In this document: positions 29,073 to 31,913 of the stretch, piece by piece
Numbering within the stretch: the stretch's first letter is position 1
How the letters are laid out: the number at the start of each line of letters is the position of its first letter
Origin: Schizochytrium sp. CCTCC M209059
Lineage: Eukaryota; Sar; Bigyra; Thraustochytrida; Thraustochytriidae
NCBI GenBank assembly: GCA_000818945.1
Contig: KN805417.1
Location: forward strand, 257,006-288,918
Direction of reading: 5' to 3'
DNA: 31,913 nucleotides
Made by a program: the position numbers and the translations under genes
The notes under the pieces: model-generated
What the model was told of the DNA's origin: nothing
What the model saw: the letters and a program-made list of their open reading frames with translations, nothing else
The model's database searches: none

Positions 29073-30043
29073 ATGGCGATGGAGTCTCCCGACCCGCTTC
29101 TTGCAATCGTCGTGGTCGACGGACCCCCGCCACCATGCGAGAGGATGATACGAATGAAAATGCGAAGGAAAATCAAACAAGAGCCACGACGATTCCCAAC
29201 CTCCTTTGACGCCGATGAACACGTACGTTTACTTGCTTACCTCCTTGTTTACTTGCCTGTGTTGGTCTCCTCGCAGAAAATTAATTCATCCTTCTCTCGA
29301 CTAACTCTCATGCCGCACCAGCAACGTAAAACCGACGAACTCGCACAAGGTTGGAAGCGAAGACAGCAAGCAAAGCACAAGAGAGGCAAACTCGACGACA
29401 GTCGACTTGATCGTGTGCCTGTGGAGCTCTGGAGCGTGACGGATGTGCTCATGTGGCTCGATCGTGTCAACTTAGCAAGTCTGAAGCTCAATTTTGACGA
29501 ACATGATATTGATGGGCCTGCTCTTCTCGAGGTAAGCTGCTTCGCTGGGCTCGCCGGAATACCCTGTCATAGAAAATAAATGAGACTCACCCGAAAGTGT
29601 TGCAATTGCAACGTAACGAGAAACAGCTTGGTCCTCGCAGACTCGATGAAATTGGCGTGCGTGCGCTCGCGCACAGAAAGACCGTCGCACGTCTTGTGCG
29701 TGAACTCGTACAAAGTCAAGAGCACAAAGAGAAGCTTGACTCGCAAAGCAAAGGGAAATCATCTCTCAAACATTGGAGCTCGCTACAACCCGTGTCGCAG
29801 AATCAGGTTTCAGGCGACGAGGGCCAAGCTAATGCTGGATTTGATGAGGCTGGGGCTCGAGCAGATTTCCAGCGAGCCGTCATGGCCTGGCGTGCGCAGC
29901 ACGGACGTCCACAGATTAGCAATGAACGGGCGTCAGAGGGCATGTCAAAGTCAGGATTGGGCAAGAAATCTTTGTTGGCTAGCTTTGATTTTGGCAGCGG
30001 AGACACAACCGAGACCTCGCAATGGAAAAATCCTTTTGCGTAA
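29073..30043 (+). CDS. SAM-domain protein, three exons
   Basis: The model is exon 1 29073-29222, exon 2 29322-29531 and exon 3 29627-30043, giving 258 residues. The SAM domain is split by intron 2. It begins VELWSVTDVLMWLDRVNLA, continues to FDEHDIDGPALLE, and after splicing continues LGPRRLDEIGVRALAHRKTV. With this splice the sequence aligns without gaps to the usual SAM pattern (IDG-x-x-LL, then L-x-x-hydrophobic-G and GHR). Using earlier AGs would insert 10-16 foreign residues. The N-terminus is basic with a Pro run (VDGPPPPCERM). The C-terminal half is hydrophilic and probably disordered. SAM domains mediate homo- or hetero-oligomer formation; no second domain gives a more exact role. The other SAM domain in this window is in the chimeric receptor's tail, but there is no evidence that the two interact. 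Confidence 0.75.
29223..29321 (+). other. Intron 1 of the SAM-domain gene, 99 bases
   Basis: Donor CAC|GTACGT (same donor hexamer as in Frizzled-like receptor B) and acceptor CACCAG|CAA, phase 0. A GACTAAC branch-like site lies at 29299-29305. The length is a multiple of three without stops, so the intron is invisible as a frame break. An alternative acceptor at 29276 is possible. Confidence 0.6.
29532..29626 (+). other. Intron 2 of the SAM-domain gene, 95 bases
   Basis: Donor GAG|GTAAGC and acceptor AAACAG|CTT, phase 0. CGTAAC at 29612-29617 is a short-range branch candidate. The choice of this acceptor restores an uninterrupted SAM domain. Confidence 0.75.
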
Positions 30044-30644
30044 AGCTTTAGCACTTGATCGGGGGACATAGTCTGGGCCTGCCAGTGAGTGTTGTGTAGA
30101 TTCGTTGGCCAATTTCCAAAGACCTATATGCTTCAAATCATCTGTACGTATATGCACAGGGAAGCCACCCATGACTTTAAGAGTCCCAGATGCCTCTTTC
30201 GGATCATCGAACGGCAGGCCTAGATATCCGCAGATGCGTGCTTGCGTCAAAGTCGTTTCTGGCTGTTTTCGTCGTACGGAAACTCATGTAACCTAGGCTG
30301 CCTCTTCCAGGGGTTGGCGTTGTTTGTAGGTCCTTGATGAGGAGCATTTTCTAAGCAAAAGAAGAGAAGAAGTAGGCCTAGACTTAGAAAAAAAGAAAGT
30401 AAGAATAAATCAACCCAAGGGCCTATAAGGATGAATCTGTCTAAATCTGCAAAGGTGGAGAGGCGTCGAGGTGCAATGCCTTGCCAGCCATTTGATAAAT
30501 GTGCAATAGACGACAATGGCAGAGTACAATCTACACACAACAACGTCTGCTATAGATGCGCAGGGCGGAGAGGGCCCTTGGCGCGAGCGAAGCTAGCTGC
30601 AAGAGGTCCAAAGGGCGCGCCAACGCAGTCGTTCGCTGTACCTC
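30044..30644. other. Convergent spacer with a possible minus-strand coding remnant
   Basis: This spacer lies between the stops of the SAM gene (+) and the dioxygenase gene (-). On the minus strand a frame is open from about 30283 down to 29951 without an early ATG. It contains ARICGYLGLPFDD and HIGLWKLANEST, which resemble parts of sulfotransferase-type proteins. It overlaps the SAM gene's last exon antisense. The rest shows nothing recognisable. Confidence 0.35.
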
Positions 30645-31913
30645 TTAGCGGTGCGAGGAAGTTCCAAAGCGCTCATCGCAGCCCAGAATGTCAATGTCCT
30701 GCGACATGGTCGTGGACATGACCCGGAACTTGTTGAGAAAGGTGTCCGCATCCAGGTAGCAGCCCTGCAGGTGGCGCGAACCGGTCTCGGAGGTGAAAGC
30801 GTTGCGTCCGTGGAGCATGCGGCGGTTATTAAAGGTAATGAGATCTCCCGGACGCAAGCGAAAGAGGAAGCCGTACTTGTCCCACATTTCCTTGGACATG
30901 AGCAGCGTCCGGAAAGCGTGGTACGCGCGGTAGTAGGGCTCAACGAAGTCCTCGCGCACGCGAAGCGGGCCCTCAAAGGGGGGCGCCCAAAAGCAGGCCG
31001 TCACCTCGCCCAGGTAGTTGGTGTGGATGTGCGGGCGCTGATAAAACATGCGCACGGGGAACTCACGATCAACGTGGTCTTTTTGAAAGGTAGCGGGAAC
31101 AGTGCTGAGAATGTGAAAGTGCTCGGGGTGGCGAAGCTTGAACTCTTCCGCAACGGCATGCGCGTCGATGAGCGTGCTGTCGCCACCCTTGACGCCTTCG
31201 TCGAAACGCAGGCAGTGGAGAAACTGCACGCCCGGCGGGGACTCGTAATAGGCGAGATCCATGTGCGGCTCCAACGCCTTGTCTGAGTAGGCAATGTTGA
31301 TGGGCTTGGGCGTAGCCTTGACGTCAAAGGTCTCGCCGTAAATTGCGTGCGAGCAGCTTCCCACAAGGTTGGCCACCTTCTTGACGGTGCCTTCCTCGAC
31401 AGGGGTCTCTCGGATCATGCAGAAGCCGTCTTTCTCGAGGCGCGATACCCAGTCCCAGACCCCGGCGTCGGACGCCATCACCTCGGCGTAGTTGACCTCG
31501 GGAAGAAAGGTTTTGCTCGAGGTGCGTTCCGCGTGGTAAAAGCTTGCCGCTCGCGAGGCCTGCTCGTCCTCGATGGCTCCGTGCGAGTAGGCGAATCTGC
31601 GGAGCCAGCTGGCCTCGTACTCGACTTCCTCGCCGTGGTGGTCGCGCCAGGCGATCGCCACGGTCTCGCCGTCGTCGAGCACCTCGCAGTTGAGCATGTC
31701 GAGCGCGCGGCTGCCGGGGAGGATGGTGCGGTCGTGCTTCTGGCCCGACTGGCTCATGCACCGCTCGCACTTGCAGTTGTCGCGCAGCCAGCACGCGTCA
31801 AACCTGTGCTCCGCGCCGTCCGCGAACCGCACGTGGAGCCCGTCCTCGCCGGCCTCCACCGCCGCCACCGCCGCGGCCGCCGGGGCCGCCGCCGTAGCCT
31901 GCGAGGCCTGCGA
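30645..31913 (-). CDS. Gamma-butyrobetaine / trimethyllysine dioxygenase family enzyme, 5' end outside the window
   Basis: The frame is open from the stop at 30645 through the right edge with no ATG in its first visible codons, so the start (possibly with a mitochondrial leader) lies outside; 422 residues are visible. The N-terminal part has the small Zn-binding domain of this family: CWLRDNCKCERC with a C-x-C-x-x-C cluster and a later DHHGEEVEY. The catalytic part is a TauD-like double-stranded beta-helix with Fe(II) ligands in EPHMDLAYYE (H-x-D) and RRMLHGRNAF (distal His), and the 2-oxoglutarate Arg in GSRHLQG. The segment PPGVQFLHC and GGDSTLIDAHAVAEEF match both BBOX1 and TMLHE, the two hydroxylases of carnitine synthesis. 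LAYYESPPG leans to BBOX1, while GCYLDADTFLN leans to TMLHE, so the exact substrate is left open. It requires Fe(II), 2-oxoglutarate and O2. Confidence 0.88.
   Translation of the reverse strand, partial: SQASQATAAAPAAAAVAAVEAGEDGLHVRFADGAEHRFDACWLRDNCKCERCMSQSGQKHDRTILPGSRALDMLNCEVLDDGETVAIAWRDHHGEEVEYEASWLRRFAYSHGAIEDEQASRAASFYHAERTSSKTFLPEVNYAEVMASDAGVWDWVSRLEKDGFCMIRETPVEEGTVKKVANLVGSCSHAIYGETFDVKATPKPINIAYSDKALEPHMDLAYYESPPGVQFLHCLRFDEGVKGGDSTLIDAHAVAEEFKLRHPEHFHILSTVPATFQKDHVDREFPVRMFYQRPHIHTNYLGEVTACFWAPPFEGPLRVREDFVEPYYRAYHAFRTLLMSKEMWDKYGFLFRLRPGDLITFNNRRMLHGRNAFTSETGSRHLQGCYLDADTFLNKFRVMSTTMSQDIDILGCDERFGTSSHR

Noticed and set aside
29580..30071. Alternative frame over the third exon of the SAM gene
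   Set aside because: Using the AG at 29596-29597 as acceptor would enter this frame, but it destroys the SAM domain. The frame chosen restores it.
1..31913. tRNA, rRNA, CRISPR, transposon ends, viral genes
   Set aside because: No tRNA B-box-like sequence in a cloverleaf context, no repeat-spacer array, no terminal inverted repeats with a transposase and no viral protein motifs were seen by reading. A dedicated RNA and repeat scan was not possible here.

Overview
The window looks like nuclear DNA of a GC-rich, intron-poor, gene-dense marine-type protist. Long uninterrupted reading frames encode typical eukaryotic proteins: SRP68, a TFIIIC-like subunit, a phospholipid scramblase, a carnitine-pathway dioxygenase and several seven-helix receptors. 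The few introns visible are short GT-AG introns, two with TACTAAC/GACTAAC-type branch sites. A stramenopile such as a thraustochytrid/labyrinthulomycete would fit, but that placement is inference from gene content and style. No tRNA, rRNA, CRISPR array, transposon or viral gene was recognised.

Layout. 0-5.1 kb (+): a small acidic protein with a TFIIIC triple-barrel-like C-terminus, then a large IQ-motif/TPR protein whose 5' end is uncertain. 5.5-6.4 kb (-): scramblase. 6.4-10.2 kb: no confident gene, a possible broken small gene on the minus strand near 7.7-8.0 kb, and GC-rich DNA with several simple-sequence arrays. 10.2-10.7 kb (+): a 179-residue protein of unknown function. 11.6-22.6 kb: three receptor genes side by side. 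The first (+) is a 1580-residue protein joining a betaine-binding-protein (OpuAC/ProX-type) ectodomain, an EGF module, a class C GPCR-type seven-helix core, a coiled coil, a SAM domain and a WW domain. Converging on it are two tandem minus-strand Frizzled-like receptors with signal peptide, cysteine-rich FZ domain and seven helices; each has one phase-1 intron at the same place. 23.5-23.9 kb: an orphan short frame. 24.4-26.1 kb (+): MFS-type transporter. 26.3-28.2 kb (-): SRP68. 29.1-30.0 kb (+): a three-exon SAM-domain protein. 30.6 kb to the right edge (-): a gamma-butyrobetaine/trimethyllysine dioxygenase-family enzyme running out of the window.

How the genes relate. Most are unrelated housekeeping genes, as expected in a compact eukaryotic genome. 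The exception is the receptor block. The fusion receptor is the most unusual object here, because it appears to couple a bacterial-type quaternary-amine binding fold to a class C GPCR core and a cytoplasmic SAM/WW scaffold. The two Frizzled-like genes are clearly a tandem duplication. A link between the betaine-type receptor and the carnitine-pathway enzyme at the right edge is possible but speculative.
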